Shown piece after piece: positions 8,917 through 17,797 of a stretch of 64,000 nucleotides of DNA. Source of the DNA: UBA2561 sp964577275 (GTDB lineage Bacteria; Bacteroidota; Bacteroidia; Cytophagales; Thermoflexibacteraceae); NCBI GenBank assembly GCA_964577275.1, contig CAZNYR010000005.1, positions 1 to 64,000 on the forward strand. The letters are read 5' to 3'. The notes beneath the pieces are model-generated. The model was not told the DNA's origin, searched no databases, and saw nothing but the letters and a program-made list of their open reading frames with translations. Every line of letters starts with the position of its first letter. Positions within the stretch are counted from its first letter, which is position 1. The translations under genes were made by a program, and so were the position numbers.

Positions 8917-9171
8917 ATGAAATTCAAAGCAAAAATAAACGTCATGCCACTCCAAGAAATTCTCGACCCACAAGGAAAAGCCGTAGGTTTGGGACTTAAA
9001 AACTTGGGAATCAATACTATCGAAAATATCCGCATCGGCAAGCATATTCACATGGAAGTCGAGGCAGAATCCGAAGCTAAAGCCGAAGAACAAATCGAGT
9101 TCGCTTGCAAAAAATTATTGGCAAATATGATTATGGAAAATTATTCCTTTGAATTGGAAGCTGGCGAATAA
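8917..9171 (+). CDS. purS: Phosphoribosylformylglycinamidine synthase subunit PurS
   Basis: 84 residues, the usual PurS length. PurS bridges PurQ and PurL in the three-subunit FGAM synthetase of purine biosynthesis. Diagnostic features are MKFKAKINVMPL at the N-terminus, LDPQGKAVGLGLKNLGI (the PurS helix-turn) and VEAESEAKAEEQIEFACKKL in the C-terminal helix. It sits alone here, not with purQ or purL, and is closed by a strong terminator. Confidence 0.93.
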   Translation: MKFKAKINVMPLQEILDPQGKAVGLGLKNLGINTIENIRIGKHIHMEVEAESEAKAEEQIEFACKKLLANMIMENYSFELEAGE

Positions 9172-9184
9172 TATGTAGGATGCT

Positions 9185-9230
9185 CTGCTAAGTTTGGGCG
9201 ACAGTGTTCTAAAAACTTAGCAGGGTTTTT
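9185..9230 (+). terminator. Rho-independent terminator after purS
   Basis: CTGCTAAGTTT (9185-9195) pairs perfectly with AAACTTAGCAG (9213-9223), an 11-bp stem followed by GGTTTTT. Confidence 0.85.
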
Positions 9231-9253
9231 GTCGATTACAAAAAAACGCATTT

Positions 9254-11086
9254 TTATTTCACATTTTGCATTTCAACCAATTTTGTATATAAACCATTTT
9301 GTTCCATCAATTCTTGATGCGTTCCCTCTTCTTTGATTTTTCCATCCTGCAAAACTACAATTCTATCCGCCTCCCGAATCGTACTTAGTCGATGTGCAAT
9401 CACGACCGAAGTTCGATTTTGCATCAAATTTGTGAGGGCTTTTTGTACGGCTTTTTCGGATTCGGAATCCAATGCCGAAGTTGCCTCATCCAATATCAGA
9501 AGTGGTGGATTTTTGAGAACCGCCCTTGCAATGCTGATGCGTTGTCGCTGACCGCCAGATAGTTTCGTGCCTTTATCGCCGATATTCGTTTGATACCCTT
9601 TTTCGGTTTGCAAAATAAATTCGTGTGCATTTGCAATTTTGGCAGCCTCCATCACTTTATCTTCCGAAATATTTTCCAGTCCAAAGGCAATGTTATTAAA
9701 AATCGTATCATTAAACAAGATTGCCTCCTGCGAAACCAATCCAATTTGTTGTCGAAATGACTCCAGTTCAAAATCTCGTAAATCTGTGCCATCCAATGTA
9801 ATATTTCCTGCTTTTGGGTCATAAAATCGAGCTAACATATCGGCTAAAGTGGATTTGCCACCGCCCGATTGTCCGACCAAAGCGACCATTTCCCCTTTCC
9901 TAATTTGAAGGTTAATGTTCTGCAAAACGTCCTTTTCTTCATAGGCAAAAAAGACATTTTTAAATTCGATTTTTTCTTCAAAATTTTCGACCCGAATGGC
10001 GTGGGGTTTATCCTGAATTTTGGGTTTCGTATCCACGATTTGTAGCACACGGTCAGCCGCCGCCAAACCTCGTTGCAAATTTGTAATAAATCGAGAAAGT
10101 GCCTTAATTGATGGCATAATTTGTGAGAACACCGCAATGTACATCATAAACGTTTCGGCAGTCAAATCTCCATTCGGATTTTTCAGTACCAACGTACCGC
10201 CATAAAGCAAAATTCCAGCAACCACACCGACCCCCAAAAACTCGGACAAAGGCGAGGCAATATCTTGTCGATTTAGGATAGACGCATTCGTGTGGGCGTG
10301 TGCCTGATTGGTGTGATTAAACTTGCCTAAAATGTAAGGTCTGGCGTTAAAGGCTTCGATGATTTTTAGCCCATTCAGGGATTCATCTACGATACCCAAA
10401 ATCGTAGCCAGAAGTTCCTGACTTTTAATGCCTTTGCGTCTTAATCGCTTAGAAATTTCTGAAATAATTCCGCCCGTAACAGGCAAAAAAATAAGCGTAA
10501 AAAGTGTGAGTTCAAACGAAGTATAAAACAAAATGATGAAATATACCAAAATCGTCAGCGGCTCCTTAATGATGGTTTTCAGGGTGTTCAAAACATAGGT
10601 TTCAATTTCTTGAATATCATTGGTCATTCGGGACATTAAATCCCCTTTTCGGGCATTGGTAAAATAGCCTGAATCCAAGGCGATTAATCGTTCAAAAGTA
10701 TGGCTTCGGATATTCTGAATTGCCGTTACTCGGAGATGATTAATGATACGCAAGCCCATATAACGAAAAAGATTAGCAAGGAAAACAGACACAATCAAAA
10801 TCAGGCAAACATATTGCAACGTAGCTACTTTGCCATACTGCGCCGTTACGAAGTCAAAACCATAATAAAATAGGCTCGTAAAATAGCTGAATGCCCACTC
10901 AAATTCGGGCATCTGTGGCGCAATTCCTGTATGAATTTGTGCCGAATCTAATGCCTTCAAAATTGGTGCAATCATCGTCAAATTGACCGCTCCAAATACC
11001 ACACCCAATAACGTAAATAAGATATATTGTGGCAGAAAATAGATGTAAGATTTTCCGAAAGAAAGAACTCTTATGTATAATTTCAT
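9254..11086 (-). CDS. MsbA-like ABC exporter (fused permease and ATPase)
   Basis: Taken from the ATG at 11086 (MKLYIRVLSFGKS) the protein has 610 residues; the longer reading begins with an unlikely polar stretch. Residues 1-330 form the six-helix ABC_membrane exporter domain. Residues about 360-605 are the ATPase: Walker A GQSGGGKST, Q-loop QEAILFNDT, signature LSGGQRQ, Walker B LLILDEATSALD and the switch His in VIAHRLST. Such half-transporters work as homodimers in the inner membrane. MsbA (lipid A flippase) is the nearest functional name, but multidrug exporters look the same at this level. The gene is separated from the upstream CoA-transferase gene by a strong hairpin, so it has its own promoter. 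Confidence 0.9.
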   Translation of the reverse strand: MKLYIRVLSFGKSYIYFLPQYILFTLLGVVFGAVNLTMIAPILKALDSAQIHTGIAPQMPEFEWAFSYFTSLFYYGFDFVTAQYGKVATLQYVCLILIVSVFLANLFRYMGLRIINHLRVTAIQNIRSHTFERLIALDSGYFTNARKGDLMSRMTNDIQEIETYVLNTLKTIIKEPLTILVYFIILFYTSFELTLFTLIFLPVTGGIISEISKRLRRKGIKSQELLATILGIVDESLNGLKIIEAFNARPYILGKFNHTNQAHAHTNASILNRQDIASPLSEFLGVGVVAGILLYGGTLVLKNPNGDLTAETFMMYIAVFSQIMPSIKALSRFITNLQRGLAAADRVLQIVDTKPKIQDKPHAIRVENFEEKIEFKNVFFAYEEKDVLQNINLQIRKGEMVALVGQSGGGKSTLADMLARFYDPKAGNITLDGTDLRDFELESFRQQIGLVSQEAILFNDTIFNNIAFGLENISEDKVMEAAKIANAHEFILQTEKGYQTNIGDKGTKLSGGQRQRISIARAVLKNPPLLILDEATSALDSESEKAVQKALTNLMQNRTSVVIAHRLSTIREADRIVVLQDGKIKEEGTHQELMEQNGLYTKLVEMQNVK

Positions 11087-11165
11087 ATGATTTTTTTGGA
11101 TTTGTTGGCGCAAAAGTGCGGTTCTTTCTGCAAAAAATAAGGGTTTTACTTCATTTTTTTACACA

Positions 11166-11203
11166 AAAAAACTGTTTCATTTTTTAGGACGAAACAGTTT
11201 TTT
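11166..11203 (-). terminator. Perfect bidirectional terminator hairpin
   Basis: A 13-bp stem: AAAAAACTGTTTC (11166-11178) and GAAACAGTTTTTT (11191-11203) with a 12-nt loop. The A and T tracts allow termination in both directions; it would end the minus-strand CoA-transferase transcript. Confidence 0.85.
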
Positions 11204-11268
11204 GTAGGCAAATCCATGGTTGGTTTTATTGCCGCTCAAAATATTATAACTTATTGATTATCAATTTT

Positions 11269-11979
11269 TTAGCTGGTGGATTTTATAGGAATTGTAACTG
11301 TCCGTTGTTCGATACGTTTTTCATAATTTTCGCCCTGAAAAATACGTTGCACAAATACGCCCGAAGTATGAATCTGATTGGGGTCGAGTTCACCTGCGGG
11401 AACAAGCTGCTCCACTTCGGCAATCGTAATTTTACCTGCGGTCGCCATCATTGGATTAAAATTTCGTGCCGTGCCTTTATAAATCAAATTGCCTGCCGTA
11501 TCGCCTTTCCACGCCTTCACCAATGCAAAATCAGCGCGCAACCACGCTTCGAGCAAATATTTTTTGCCTTCATATTCCCGAATTTCCTTTCCCTGTGCCA
11601 CTTCCGTTCCGTAACCTGCGGGCGTAAAAAAAGCAGGAATACCTGCTCCACCTGCTCGGATTCGTTCGGCTAATGTGCCTTGCGGAATCAAATCGACTTC
11701 TAATTCGCCCGATAAAAGCTGGCGTTCAAATTCCTGATTTTCACCGACATACGAAGAAATCATTTTTCGGACTTGGCGTTTTTGAAGCATCAATCCGATG
11801 CCAAAATCATCCACGCCCGCATTATTTGAAATGCACGTCAAGCCCTTCACACCTTTCTGAACCAACGCCGAAATACAGTTTTCAGGAATGCCACACAATC
11901 CAAATCCGCCCAGCATCAAGGTCATATTATCTTGAATATCGGCAACGGCTTCAGTGGCATTTTTAACAATTTTATTCAT
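11269..11979 (-). CDS. scoA: 3-oxoacid CoA-transferase subunit A
   Basis: 236 residues, full length for the A subunit of succinyl-CoA:3-ketoacid CoA-transferase (class I CoA-transferase). Visible signatures are LMLGGFGLCGIPENCISALV near residue 20, then SNNAGVDDFGIGLML, the oxyanion-loop region GTLAERIRAGGAGIPAFFTP, and GTARNFNPMMATAGKIT. The enzyme moves CoA between succinate and acetoacetate. The B subunit, which holds the catalytic Glu, normally lies immediately downstream. Here the downstream side holds a terminator and an ABC exporter, so the B subunit must be encoded elsewhere. A good promoter precedes it at 12014-12044. Confidence 0.92.
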   Translation of the reverse strand: MNKIVKNATEAVADIQDNMTLMLGGFGLCGIPENCISALVQKGVKGLTCISNNAGVDDFGIGLMLQKRQVRKMISSYVGENQEFERQLLSGELEVDLIPQGTLAERIRAGGAGIPAFFTPAGYGTEVAQGKEIREYEGKKYLLEAWLRADFALVKAWKGDTAGNLIYKGTARNFNPMMATAGKITIAEVEQLVPAGELDPNQIHTSGVFVQRIFQGENYEKRIEQRTVTIPIKSTS

Positions 11980-12013
11980 ATTTTTGTGTCATTTATTGGT
12001 CAATTTTCGTCAT

Positions 12014-12044
12014 CAAATGTAGCGATTTTTTCGGATTTTGACAA
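12014..12044 (-). promoter_or_regulatory. Bacteroidota promoter for scoA
   Basis: On the minus strand TTG (12042-12044), a 20-nt spacer and TACATTTG (12014-12021) match the consensus. The start point would lie near 12007, about 28 nt before the ATG. Confidence 0.65.
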
Positions 12045-12050
12045 TTTAGT

Positions 12051-13280
12051 TTATTGGAATAATTGCCGAAAATACCACAGCCAACTCCGCGAAATCAATA
12101 TCCAAAATCCTGCTCCGACAGCGTAATAGGTCGGAATTGGGTCGGCAAAGTCATCGACCCATATAAATAACAAAAACGGCGTGGCGATGACTCGCATATT
12201 TTCCAAATAATAATAAATGCGTTTGCGCTCCAAAATTCCGCCTGTCGTCAAAACTGCCCACGCAATCAGAAAAGCACACAAAAACCGAAATTCGAGGCTC
12301 AAATTTGCATTCATAAACAGAAAAAGAGCCGTTCCAGATAGCGTTATCGCATATTGTGTCAGGATGTACAAATTGATGATGGGCGGCAGTTTGACATCAA
12401 ATTTAGGCGTAGTTTGACGATTCACTTTCGGAATTTCCATCATGCCTCCCTGTTCGGTAGGTCGCCAACCGGGCTTATAAAATAACACACGTAATTTATC
12501 GGAGAATTTTGACGTATTTTGGAGTTGTTTACCTATTGTTTCAAAATGCGAAAAATTTGCCCAAATCGGATTCCAACTATGAATCGGTGTCGTGATTCCG
12601 TAAACAGGCTTTTCCTCTTCGGCTTGAAATGTGCCGAACATTTTATCCCAAATAATCAATACGCCTGCATGATTTCGGTCGATATATTTAGGATTACGTC
12701 CGTGATGTACACGATGATGCGAAGGCGTATTCAAAATATATTCCAAAACACCCATTTTGCCGATGGTTTCGGTATGAATCCAAAATTGATAAATCAAGTT
12801 GATGCCACTGGCAAAAATTACGCTTTCCGTATCAAACCCAATGATTGCCAAGGGGATATAAAACGGCGCAGTCCAAATTCCTTGAAACCAACTTTGGCGC
12901 AATGCCACCGACAAATTGTATTCTTCGCTTTGATGATGCACCACGTGTCCGCTCCAAAATAAGTTGATTTCGTGGCTCATACGGTGCGCCCAATAATAAC
13001 AAAAGTCCCAAAGAATAAAAATAATTATAAAATTAATCCAACTAAAACTTGAATTATTAATAAATCCAAGACTAAAATTATGGTAAAAAAATTCGTAGAT
13101 ACTCAACGGAATGAGCTTGGCAAGTACGCCATAAATCTGTTGTGTTGCACCTGCATTGATATTCGTGATGGCATCATTCAGCCGATATAATCCCGCTTTT
13201 TTGAAATGATTATAGACCAATTCCAGCCCTATCAACACGAAATAAAGTGGAATCGCAATCGTTGTAGGTGTTAAATCCAT
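12051..13280 (-). CDS. Sterol desaturase / fatty acid hydroxylase superfamily membrane protein
   Basis: 409 residues with several transmembrane helices at both ends. The di-iron histidine boxes are intact: HRMSHE, HVVHHQSEE and HRVHHG, followed by RNHAGVLIIWDKMFGTF. This spacing fits the membrane fatty acid hydroxylase superfamily. The long C-terminal extension with four more hydrophobic segments resembles the alkylglycerol monooxygenase-like proteins of Bacteroidota. The substrate is a membrane lipid or alkylglycerol by inference only. A 46-residue DUF2256 gene lies 23 nt upstream on the same strand. Confidence 0.88.
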   Translation of the reverse strand: MDLTPTTIAIPLYFVLIGLELVYNHFKKAGLYRLNDAITNINAGATQQIYGVLAKLIPLSIYEFFYHNFSLGFINNSSFSWINFIIIFILWDFCYYWAHRMSHEINLFWSGHVVHHQSEEYNLSVALRQSWFQGIWTAPFYIPLAIIGFDTESVIFASGINLIYQFWIHTETIGKMGVLEYILNTPSHHRVHHGRNPKYIDRNHAGVLIIWDKMFGTFQAEEEKPVYGITTPIHSWNPIWANFSHFETIGKQLQNTSKFSDKLRVLFYKPGWRPTEQGGMMEIPKVNRQTTPKFDVKLPPIINLYILTQYAITLSGTALFLFMNANLSLEFRFLCAFLIAWAVLTTGGILERKRIYYYLENMRVIATPFLLFIWVDDFADPIPTYYAVGAGFWILISRSWLWYFRQLFQ

Positions 13281-13303
13281 GTGTAATTTTTATATTGTTA
13301 TGG

Positions 13304-13444
13304 TTATATTTTAAGATTTTTACGACATTTTTCGCTGCAATATTTGACTTCATTCCAGCATTTTGTCCATTTTTTTCGCCAAGCAAACGGACGGTTGCAA
13401 GTCTTACAAACTTTGGTTGGTAAATGTACTTTTTTATGTGCCAT
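13304..13444 (-). CDS. DUF2256 small zinc-ribbon-like protein
   Basis: 46 residues from the ATG at 13444 to the TAA at 13304. The sequence opens MAHKKVHLPTKVCKTCNRPF and continues with AWRKKW, a Cys/Trp pair and YCSEKCR. Four cysteines in two CxxC-type pairs (CKTC and CSEKC) suggest a zinc ribbon. The length and the K.C..C.RPF.WRKKW pattern fit DUF2256 closely. Its function is unknown. From memory, it is often located near cryptochrome/photolyase, SDR and flavin-reductase genes. Here it precedes the sterol desaturase-like gene with 23 nt between them and is probably co-transcribed. Confidence 0.88.
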   Translation of the reverse strand: MAHKKVHLPTKVCKTCNRPFAWRKKWTKCWNEVKYCSEKCRKNLKI

Positions 13445-13507
13445 AGTGTTATTGAAACTCAATATTTCTCATTTTGTTTGGACTAAAGATTGATAAAAAT
13501 TTTGGCA

Positions 13508-13552
13508 CAAAAAAAATCTCTTGCAAAAAAATATATGTATTTCGCAAGAGAT
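13508..13552 (-). terminator. Rho-independent terminator for the four-repeat secreted protein
   Basis: On the minus strand the stem ATCTCTTGC/GCAAGAGAT (13544-13552 with 13516-13524), with further AT pairing inside, is followed by a run of eight T. Confidence 0.8.
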
Positions 13553-13581
13553 AACCAAATGAAAATCAATATTTTATATAT

Positions 13582-14778
13582 TTATTTTGCAATAATCGTG
13601 GCTTCATAAATTCCCGTTTGGTTTCCGTATTTATCCTTAAAAATGGCATACACCGTGCGGATTCCTTTGCCTTTTGCCAGTCGCCATTCAGGAATTTGTG
13701 GCTGAAATCGTTGCCATTTATAGGCGGCAAAATCAATCGTATTACTTAACATCATAAACTCTGCATCCGTAGCTTTCATCTCCAAAGTTACCTTGCCATC
13801 AGGATTAAAAGTTTCGGGCGCACCCCCATTTATCCGAATCGAACAATCATAAGGCGGATAAGTGTCCTGAAAAATCTCCGCCATCGTAGTTACAGAAATG
13901 TTTTCGGCATCATCCTTAAATTTGATATACACCTGCCGATTTCCTTCTTTTCGTTCGATATTCCAACTCAAGGTTTCGTCATAAGGTTGCCAAGTGGCAT
14001 CGGTAAATGTCGAATCGTTGGCAATCATCATGTAAGTTGCGCCCAAAGCAGAAGCCAATAAATTGACTTTTCCTGTGGAATCGGTGGTAATTTTTTCGCC
14101 ATGATTAATCGCTAATTTACAACGAATTGGTGCGCGCGTATCAATAATTACCTCATCCGAAACCATTTCGGATTCGTTTGCTGCATGATCTCGAAACTTG
14201 ACAAATACGGCTCGTTTTCCATCCTCATGTCCACCCAAATCCCATTTTACGGGCTGTTCGGGGATAAATAATTGCCACTTTTTGCCATAAAATCGTTTTT
14301 CGTTGCTTATCATCATATAAGCCGCCCCTTCGACACTCAAATTTAGCTCGACCGCATTCGGACTACGCATACTTAATTCCTTTTTTTGGATAATTTCGAC
14401 TTTAGGGTTTTTTGGCGGTTCACGGTCAAGCGTTACATCACCAAAAAACACGGTAGATTCATGCTGAAACGCATCCCGAAATTTACAATACACCGTTTTT
14501 GCGCCATCTTCTTTGTCATCAATTTCCCAAACAGGCACGTTTTGATGAAAAGGTTGCCAGCGTTTGCCCGAAAAATCCGACTGATTAGAAACCATCATTT
14601 CACGGGCTTTGGGTGCCATAATATTGAGCGGTACTGCGGAATTGCGTGTATATTTATTGCCTTGATTCACCGTAATTTTAGCGGTCGTTACCAAACATTT
14701 CGTGCTGTCTAAATCATCCTGCGCCATGCCAACACACGTAAAACAGACCATAGATAATAATGTCAATACTTTTTTCAT
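13582..14778 (-). CDS. Secreted protein of four tandem Ig-like repeats
   Basis: 398 residues from the ATG at 14778, which gives a clean signal peptide (MKKVLTLLSMVCFTCVGMAQ). The mature protein is four repeats of about 90 residues. Each has a strand pair, then a (A/E)xMM(I/L/V)(S/A)N segment, a W-Q-x-(F/Y) turn (KRWQPFH, KKWQLFI, ATWQPYD, YKWQRFQ), a second Trp strand (VWEIDD, KWDLGG, SWNIER, EWRLAK) and a VY.KF.D closing strand. The repeats are joined by DREPP, DTRAP and DTYPP, as in bacterial Ig/FN3-like chains. There is no T9SS C-terminal signal I can recognise. It may be periplasmic or surface-exposed; function unknown. Confidence 0.82.
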   Translation of the reverse strand: MKKVLTLLSMVCFTCVGMAQDDLDSTKCLVTTAKITVNQGNKYTRNSAVPLNIMAPKAREMMVSNQSDFSGKRWQPFHQNVPVWEIDDKEDGAKTVYCKFRDAFQHESTVFFGDVTLDREPPKNPKVEIIQKKELSMRSPNAVELNLSVEGAAYMMISNEKRFYGKKWQLFIPEQPVKWDLGGHEDGKRAVFVKFRDHAANESEMVSDEVIIDTRAPIRCKLAINHGEKITTDSTGKVNLLASALGATYMMIANDSTFTDATWQPYDETLSWNIERKEGNRQVYIKFKDDAENISVTTMAEIFQDTYPPYDCSIRINGGAPETFNPDGKVTLEMKATDAEFMMLSNTIDFAAYKWQRFQPQIPEWRLAKGKGIRTVYAIFKDKYGNQTGIYEATIIAK

Positions 14779-14975
14779 GGATTGATTGTATTTTTTGTGA
14801 ACAGCAAAAAACTGTATTTCTATAAAATCAGACGAATATAATGCCAAAAATAGTGTCAATAAAATGTTAAAAATAGTTTCGTAGGAAAGGTCAAATTTGG
14901 GGGCAATTTTGCATTGCCCGAACCCCGAAACGCATCAAAAAATTACTTATTTTTTTACTTCAAAATCATACAAAT

Positions 14976-16534
14976 ATGAACCGAAAATTTCTTGTTTTTG
15001 CTGTATTATGCAGTATCTGCTACGCCAATCATGCACAATCCATCACGGCTCAAAAATATTGGGTCTTTTTTCAGGATAAACATACCAAAAATTACGACTA
15101 TCAAAATCATTTAAGTCCAAAAACTATTCAAAATAGAATGCTACAAGGACTTGATTTAGAGCAATTTACAGACATTCCGCTGACACCTGATTATGTGCAA
15201 ACGGTGGCGCAATATGTTCCCTTAGTTTGTCAATCCAAATGGTTGAACGCAGTTTCGGTTTGGGCAACACCAGATCAAATCCAACGCCTAAAAAATGAAG
15301 CATTTGTTAAACAAATTTCTCGAATTAATACAAATTTAAAAATCACACAAATTGCCCCCAAATTTAATGAAAAAGAATTTAGTAAAGCCATTTCCGAAAT
15401 GAATCCGAATGCCTTTCTGGAAGCCAATCTGACAGGTAAAAATATGACCATCGGCGTGATTGATGCAGGGTTCTATGGCGCACAAGAAAGTAGCTATCTC
15501 ACACACATATTTAATAACAATAATATACTGGGAATCAGGGATTTAGTAAACCCAAAGAAGACCAAATTTTTTACCCAAAAAGACACCGAATCTGACGACC
15601 ATGGCACCACCGTTTTACGCATGATTGCAGGCAATAAACTCAACACCAGACAAGAAGGTTTTGCGATGGAAGCTCAATTTTATTTGGCACGAACCGATGA
15701 TGGAAATCATGAGTTTCGTGGCGAGGAAGATTATTGGATAAGTGCAATGGAATGGATGGATAGCCTTGGTGTGAGATTGATTAATACTTCATTGGGTTAT
15801 TCTTCCGATTTTGATGACCCAAACGAAAATTATAAATCCGAACAGATGGACGGCAAAACCTCCAAAATTACACAAATGGCGCAGTTAGCCACCGAAAAAA
15901 AAGGCATTTTGATTGTCGTTTCCGCTGGAAATGAAGGATATAGCTCGTGGCAAGTCCTCTCCGCCCCCGCCGATGCACAAGGTGTATTGTCAGTTGGTGC
16001 TACAAATAGTTATCAAATGAAAGCATTTTATAGCAGTATCNNNNNNNNNNCGGAACGGAAAGTTTGACCTACATCAAACCCGAAGTTTCGTGTTATTCGG
16101 AGTCTGGAACTTCCTTTTCCGCCCCAATTATTACAGGCTTTGCGGCGTGTTTGATGCAAAAAAACCCGACATTATCCGCACAAGAAATCAAGCAAATTAT
16201 CGAAAAATCAGCGCACCTATATCCTTACGGAAATAATTATGTTGGGTATGGGATTCCCAATGCCCAAAAAGCGTTATTACTACTTGATAATCAGAAAATT
16301 ATGATTCAAAAAACCGTCAAAGCCATTGCCCAATTTGAGGTAGAACTAAATCCCGATTTTCCGAAAGAAAAACTCATATTATTTCATAAAAAAGATGCCT
16401 TTCGGATAATCAAACAGGAACACCAAAATATTGGCAAAAAGAGCATTTTTATTACACCACCAAAAAACACCAAACGCACCACATTAATTTATGGCGATAG
16501 GCTTACCGAAATTGTTTGGGAAACCCAAAACTAA
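14976..16534 (+). CDS. Secreted subtilisin-like serine protease (S8), interrupted by an assembly gap
   Basis: A signal peptide (MNRKFLVFAVLCSICYANHAQ) and a propeptide precede the S8 catalytic domain: Asp in IGVIDAGFYG, His in DDHGTTVLRMIAG, Asn in VVSAGNEG, and, beyond the gap, Ser in SESGTSFSAPIITG. The reading frame changes across the ten N (16041-16050). This is explained by an arbitrary gap length rather than a mutation, because the family bridge (SS.GPT..G...KPE) is what should lie there: FYSS before the gap and GTESLTYIKPEVS after it. After the catalytic domain about 90 residues form a C-terminal strand-rich tail. Homologues are common exported proteases in gliding Bacteroidota. Confidence 0.85.
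16041..16050. other. Assembly gap (10 N)
   Basis: A run of ten N inside the subtilase gene. The two flanks code in different frames, so the true missing length is not ten. Confidence 0.99.
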
Positions 16535-16556
16535 AGATTACATTTGCCAAAATGAT

Positions 16557-16587
16557 GATTTGCCAAGTTTTAAAATCTTGGCAAATC
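16557..16587. terminator. Hairpin after the subtilase gene
   Basis: GATTTGCCAAG (16557-16567) pairs with CTTGGCAAATC (16577-16587), 11 bp with a TTTTAAAAT loop. There is no T tract on the plus strand, so it is either a weak terminator or an mRNA-end stabiliser. Confidence 0.5.
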
Positions 16588-16802
16588 TATACAAGTCATT
16601 GATTTTCAGGTTATTTCATGGTCGAAATGTTATCCTCAGGATTTCTATCCACCAATTTAAAATATGGGTCAATGCCTGTGGCGCAAAACATCCAAATCAT
16701 CATGGGTCGTAAGAAAACATTTTTGGTAGTATCTTGTGTTTGATGCGTGATATTTTACTTCATTTAGACAGTTTGACGTACTATCATTTAATTCTGAAAT
16801 AC

Positions 16803-17690
16803 ATGAAAAAATTAAATTATTTGCTACTCTTTTGGGTATTTTTTGGGGGTATGGGCTTAGAATCTTACGCTCAACTTTTATGGAAAATTAGTGGAAATAC
16901 GCTCAAAAATCCTTCGTATTTGTATGGCACGATTCACGTAACTGACCAACGGGTTTTTCAGTTTGGCGATTCGGTTTTGCCCAAATTTGCGGAGGTCGAT
17001 GCCTTTGCAGGCGAAATGATTTTCGATAATTCGATGAATATGATGCTCGAAACAATTTCTTTTATGGTCATGCCTAATGATACGACTTTGTCCGATTTAT
17101 TACCTGAAAAAGAATATCTCGAAACTCGAACTTATTTAGAAAAAGAATTTGGTTTTATGACCAATTATATCCTTAAATTCAAACCCATCTTAATCGCCAC
17201 GATGCTGACCGAACAACGCAGCCAACAAAAAAAAGTAGTATCCAACGGAATGATTCTGGATTTGTATTTTCAACAGCTTGCCCAAGAAAAAAAAATGGAA
17301 CTCATTGGTTTAGAAACATTTGAGGAGCAAGCCGAAGCCTTTGACGGCATTCCGCTTGAGCAACAAGCCCAAATGTTATACCAACAAATTACATCGCCCG
17401 AACCACCCGAAGATACTTACGAACAACTCTTGGAATTGTATTTGACCGAAAATCTGGACGGATTATACAATTATACGCTTGCCGAAATGGATGATAAAAC
17501 AACCCAAAAATTACTTATCGAACGCAATATCAAGATGGCGAACCGAGCAAATAAAATGATGCCAAAAAAAAGTTTGTTTATTGGAATTGGGGCGGCGCAC
17601 TTGATGGGCAAAAAAGGGGTCGTTCAGTTATTGAGAGAATTAGGCTATACCGTTGAGCCTGTGAAACTTAACAAAATGAAAACCGAATAA
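16803..17690 (+). CDS. TraB/GumN-family protein
   Basis: 295 residues from the ATG at 16803, chosen because it gives a signal peptide (MKKLNYLLLFWVFFGGMGLESYAQ). The TraB/GumN (TIKI-like) marks are present: SYLYGTIHVTD near residue 41, FAGEM about 30 residues later, MELIGLETFEEQ in the middle, and GIGAAHLMGKKGVVQLLRELGY near the C-terminus. The GTxH and GxxH(L) histidines are the presumed metal ligands of this metalloprotease-like family; the substrate is unknown. It is an exported protein and a single gene, facing pfaD across a hairpin terminator. Confidence 0.87.
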   Translation: MKKLNYLLLFWVFFGGMGLESYAQLLWKISGNTLKNPSYLYGTIHVTDQRVFQFGDSVLPKFAEVDAFAGEMIFDNSMNMMLETISFMVMPNDTTLSDLLPEKEYLETRTYLEKEFGFMTNYILKFKPILIATMLTEQRSQQKKVVSNGMILDLYFQQLAQEKKMELIGLETFEEQAEAFDGIPLEQQAQMLYQQITSPEPPEDTYEQLLELYLTENLDGLYNYTLAEMDDKTTQKLLIERNIKMANRANKMMPKKSLFIGIGAAHLMGKKGVVQLLRELGYTVEPVKLNKMKTE

Positions 17691-17701
17691 AAACCAAAAA
17701 A

Positions 17702-17729
17702 ACCAAGACTTTGCATACAAAGTCTTGGT
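17702..17729 (-). terminator. Terminator between TraB-like gene and pfaD
   Basis: ACCAAGACTTTG (17702-17713) and CAAAGTCTTGGT (17718-17729) form a 12-bp stem with a 4-nt loop. On the minus strand a T-rich tract follows, so it mainly ends the pfaD transcript. Confidence 0.8.
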
Positions 17730-17797
17730 AAAATGTGATTCAAATTTATATTTTATTTTATGTTCTATTTTAACAAAAACAGTACATGAGTTCAAAA

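Noticed and set aside
11108..11118. CACTTTTG as a -7 box for the ABC exporter
   Set aside because: Lacks the TA pair and the upstream TTG is only about 12 nt away; too weak to list.
11254..11673. Plus-strand frame of 139 codons over scoA
   Set aside because: Antisense to a clear CoA-transferase gene; Cys/His/Phe-rich composition typical of shadow frames.
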